Assembly (NCBI GenBank): GCA_963580245.1
Contig: CAUZJO010000001.1
Coordinates: 62,001 to 126,000 of the forward strand
DNA: 64,000 nucleotides
DNA from: CAUZJO01 sp963580245
GTDB taxonomy: Bacteria > Sumerlaeota > Sumerlaeia > MVZB01
Reading direction: 5' to 3'
Below are positions 61,981 through 64,000 of the stretch, in pieces. A program made the translations under genes and the position numbers. Every line of letters begins with the position of its first letter. The stretch's first letter is position 1. The notes below the pieces were generated by a model. That model worked only from the letters and a program-made list of their open reading frames with translations, was not told the origin of the DNA and did no database searches.

Positions 61981-63204
61981 ATGGGATCACCCCATCCACA
62001 GCCTCCACAGCATGACGGGCCAGGGTCCGCGCCCCGGTCGATTCTGCACGTCGATATGGACGCCTTTTTCGCCGCCGTCGAGATGCTCGATCGGCCCGAG
62101 CTGCGAGGCAAGGCGATCATCGTGGGTGGGCTGCCCGAGGAGCGGGGCGTGGTGGCGACGGCCTCCTACGAGGCGCGGCAATTCGGCGTGCACAGCGCGA
62201 TGAGTTCGCACCAGGCGTACCGGCTCTGCCCCCGCGCGATTTTCGTCAAGCCGCGCGGCACCCGCTACGCCGAGATCTCGCGCCAAGTATTCCAGATCTT
62301 CGAGGATTTCACGCCGATCACGGAGAAGGTCTCGATCGACGAAGCGTTCCTGGACGTGACGGGGAGCTTTGGGCTGTTTGGTTCGCCCGAGGCGATCGGG
62401 CACGAGATCAAGCGACGGATCCTCGAGGAATTGGGTTTGGTGGCCTCGGTCGGCGTGGCGCCGAACAAGTTCCTGGCCAAGCTGGCCAGCGACCTGGAGA
62501 AGCCCGACGGGTTCGTCGTCATCCGCGCCGGAGAGGCCAAGGTCCTCTTGGCCGGCCTGCCGATCGGCAAGCTGTGGGGCGTGGGCAAGGTCACGCGCGG
62601 CAAACTGGAGCGACTGGGCATTCGGCGCATCGGCGACCTGCGGGCGATCCCGCCTCAGGACCTGGAACGTCATCTCGGCTCGCAGGCGCGGACCCTGCTC
62701 GACCTGGCCCGGGGGATCGACGATCGGCCGGTGGTGGTGGATGCGGAGGCCAAATCGATCGGCGCGGAAACGACCTTCGTGCGTGATATCGCGGGCCGTC
62801 GGCAGCTTCACGAACACCTCGACCGCCTGGTTGAGCGAGTCGCCCGGCGGCTGCGCGACAAGGGCCGGCGCGCGCGAACGATCCACCTCAAGGCCCGCTA
62901 CGCCGATTTCACGACCGTCACGCGGGCACACACGCTCCCCAGTCCCACCGCCCTCACCTCGGTCATCCGCGACACCGCGCGCGAACTCCTGGACCGCAAG
63001 CTGGGCCGGGCCGACCGGCCGCTGCGCCTGCTGGGGGTCTCGGCGAGCAACCTGAAGCGGGCCGACGAGGGGCAACTCGAACTGTTTCCCGATGGACGGG
63101 AAGAGAAGGCCGAACGGGTTGACCATCTGATCGATGATCTGCAGGACAAGTACGGCGAGCAAAAGATTCATCGCGGCAAGGGGTCGAGAGATCGAACGGC
63201 TTGA
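61981..63204 (+). CDS. dinB: DNA polymerase IV (Y-family translesion polymerase)
   Basis: Error-prone lesion-bypass polymerase. A 407-residue protein with ILHVDMDAFFAAVE (catalytic Asp), ATASYEARQFGVHSAM, KVSIDEAFLDVTGS (SxDE catalytic pair), SVGVAPNKFLAKLASDLEKP (helix-hairpin-helix lead), GVGKVTRGKLERLGI, a little-finger domain, and a C-terminal QLELF clamp-binding motif in EGQLELFPD. ATG 61981 is chosen; the first ~18 residues are a Pro/Gly/His-rich extension. No LexA box was recognised upstream. Single-gene unit. Confidence 0.94.
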   Translation: MGSPHPQPPQHDGPGSAPRSILHVDMDAFFAAVEMLDRPELRGKAIIVGGLPEERGVVATASYEARQFGVHSAMSSHQAYRLCPRAIFVKPRGTRYAEISRQVFQIFEDFTPITEKVSIDEAFLDVTGSFGLFGSPEAIGHEIKRRILEELGLVASVGVAPNKFLAKLASDLEKPDGFVVIRAGEAKVLLAGLPIGKLWGVGKVTRGKLERLGIRRIGDLRAIPPQDLERHLGSQARTLLDLARGIDDRPVVVDAEAKSIGAETTFVRDIAGRRQLHEHLDRLVERVARRLRDKGRRARTIHLKARYADFTTVTRAHTLPSPTALTSVIRDTARELLDRKLGRADRPLRLLGVSASNLKRADEGQLELFPDGREEKAERVDHLIDDLQDKYGEQKIHRGKGSRDRTA

Positions 63205-63363
63205 GGAGACGCCCGCTTTTCATAACCGTCCCTTCAACTATCCCGCTCTTGAATCAATCCGAGTTTTGTTTGAGAGTACTCGGGGGCGCGCAAGTGGACA
63301 TTCATATTGCGGCCGGCATCATTGCCACCATATGATGAAAGTGGGTTGGATGATGGTCAAATA

Positions 63364-63390
63364 GGCTGATGCGAACTTCGATCATCAGCC
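63364..63390 (+). promoter_or_regulatory. 8-bp stem hairpin upstream of the last gene pair
   Basis: GGCTGATG (63364-63371) and CATCAGCC (63383-63390) form a perfect stem with an 11-nt loop, between dinB and the small gene at 63419. Confidence 0.35.
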
Positions 63391-63418
63391 AGCGACCGCG
63401 AATAATTTGGAGTCCGTC

Positions 63419-63646
63419 GTGTTTGAACGAGAAACTCAGACCTATCAGGACCACTTGGAAAAGTTGCTCGCCAAGGAGGGTAAATATGTCTTGATCAAGG
63501 GCGAAGATATTATCGATACGTTCGATACATACAAAGATGCCCTCAAGGTTGCGTATGACCGTTTCGGACTGGAGAGCGACTTCCTCGTCAAACAGATCAG
63601 CGCCAGCGAGCAGATCGTTCATTTTAGTCGTGATATTCAGTCCTGA
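63419..63646 (+). CDS. Small conserved protein coupled to a retropepsin-like gene
   Basis: A 75-residue protein from GTG 63419 (GGAG 8 nt upstream; TTG 63407 is an alternative). The sequence KYVLIKGEDIIDTFDTYKDALKVAYDRFG ... DFLVKQISASEQIVHF fits a widespread short family with YVLI.G..V...D...EAL..(G/A)Y..FG, encoded next to aspartic-protease-like genes; I give no firm name. Its TGA overlaps the next ATG (TGATG). Confidence 0.75.
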   Translation: MFERETQTYQDHLEKLLAKEGKYVLIKGEDIIDTFDTYKDALKVAYDRFGLESDFLVKQISASEQIVHFSRDIQS

Positions 63647-64000
63647 TGCCCCACATGACCGATAAATTGTCCCGCTTGGGTGCCATTGCGGACTTTGAGA
63701 TTTCCGTTAGTAGGCCAAGACGGGATGCCCTCGTCAGGGCGGGTAAACCGCTGCCCACGGGGCACGTGATCCGAGGTCTGATCGATACGGGAGCCAGTCG
63801 AACATGCGTTGATTCGTGCGTACTTGCGGACCTTGATCTCAAACCGACGGGTGTGGTCTCCATCCGAACGCCGTCCACCGGTAAGTCGGCGCACCAGGCG
63901 AAGGAATTCGACGTGAGCATTACGTTGCTCCATCCCAAGGCGTCAAGCAATATTCTTACGTTACCGGTCATCGAATCGGACTTGGATGATGGGGCCTATG
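63646..64000 (+). CDS. Retropepsin-like aspartic protease family protein (3' end beyond window)
   Basis: From ATG 63646 the frame is open to the window end (118 codons), so the gene is partial. The key motif is RGLIDTGASRTCVD, the D-T-G-A-S catalytic signature of retropepsin-like (pepsin-A-type single-domain) proteases, about 50 residues in. A beta-rich continuation follows (VSIRTPSTGKSAHQAKEFDV, ILTLPVIESDL). Dimerisation would supply the second Asp. It is translationally coupled to the preceding small gene. Confidence 0.75.
   Translation, partial: MPHMTDKLSRLGAIADFEISVSRPRRDALVRAGKPLPTGHVIRGLIDTGASRTCVDSCVLADLDLKPTGVVSIRTPSTGKSAHQAKEFDVSITLLHPKASSNILTLPVIESDLDDGAY

Noticed and set aside
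61987..63171. 394-codon minus-strand frame opposite dinB
   Set aside because: Antisense shadow of an intact Y-family polymerase.
1..64000. tRNA, rRNA, CRISPR array, transposase or phage genes
   Set aside because: No T-arm/anticodon pattern, regular direct-repeat/spacer array or transposase/integrase motif was recognised by eye; a tRNAscan-SE and CRISPR search would settle it.

Overview
This is 64 kb of GC-rich bacterial DNA from a Gram-negative, diderm-type organism. It encodes lipoproteins with lipoboxes, an OmpA-type protein, a pseudopilin, two signal peptidases I and a DsbD-type transporter. PQQ-like propeller proteins opening with a WxQWxGPNRDG motif, levanase-like proteins with a DUF4980-type N-terminus, a squalene/phytoene synthase, a long cyanobacterial-type IspH and many dispersed palindromic repeats suggest Planctomycetota or a neighbouring phylum. 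That placement is an inference from gene content. No rRNA, tRNA, CRISPR array, transposase or phage gene was found.

Layout. 1-2486: a minus-strand acidic membrane-protein gene broken by two in-frame TAA codons, a 58-residue membrane protein, and an AT-rich intergenic region with five DnaA-box-like 9-mers (candidate oriC). 2487-8609: pyrF, a composite hairpin repeat, two tandem PQQ-like propeller proteins, a pseudopilin and prfB. 8687-14435: a long inverted repeat, an SGNH hydrolase, the Fe-S run iscS / A-type carrier / ispH, an OmpA-type lipoprotein, and a second copy of the hairpin repeat in inverse orientation. 14580-18835: zwf, then glycosyltransferase / tRNA methyltransferase / glycosyltransferase, whose gene ends are built of low-complexity repeats. 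19026-22425: a decayed gene for a PEP/pyruvate-binding plus lamin-tail protein. 22514-24932: a minus-strand operon of a lipoprotein and two signal peptidases.

25263-31913 is a tight plus-strand cluster with no recognised pathway: a secreted protein, two related small helical proteins flanking a 1067-residue lipoprotein made of DUF4398-like repeats, a 42-residue membrane microprotein, a pentapeptide-repeat protein and a metallo-hydrolase. This is the best candidate for an undescribed (envelope) system. It is followed by a TIGR01777-type epimerase, a truncated pRiA4b-type gene, htpG and a small conserved protein.

37109-47900 is a carbohydrate-type locus: a secreted five-bladed-propeller glycosidase-like protein and an FMN alpha-hydroxyacid oxidase on plus, and on minus three tandem GH32-like proteins plus a purple-acid-phosphatase-like protein. 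The GH32-like proteins lack the canonical nucleophile motif, and the phosphatase lacks exactly the ligands of one metal site. 48455-53352 holds a HEAT-repeat protein and a large, frameshifted surface protein. 54002-64000 holds squalene/phytoene synthase, folE, a secreted Gly/Arg-rich protein, a Trm112-like protein, a glycosyltransferase, a DsbD/ScsB-type thiol transporter with a redoxin, dinB, and a small protein coupled to a retropepsin-like protein that runs off the end.
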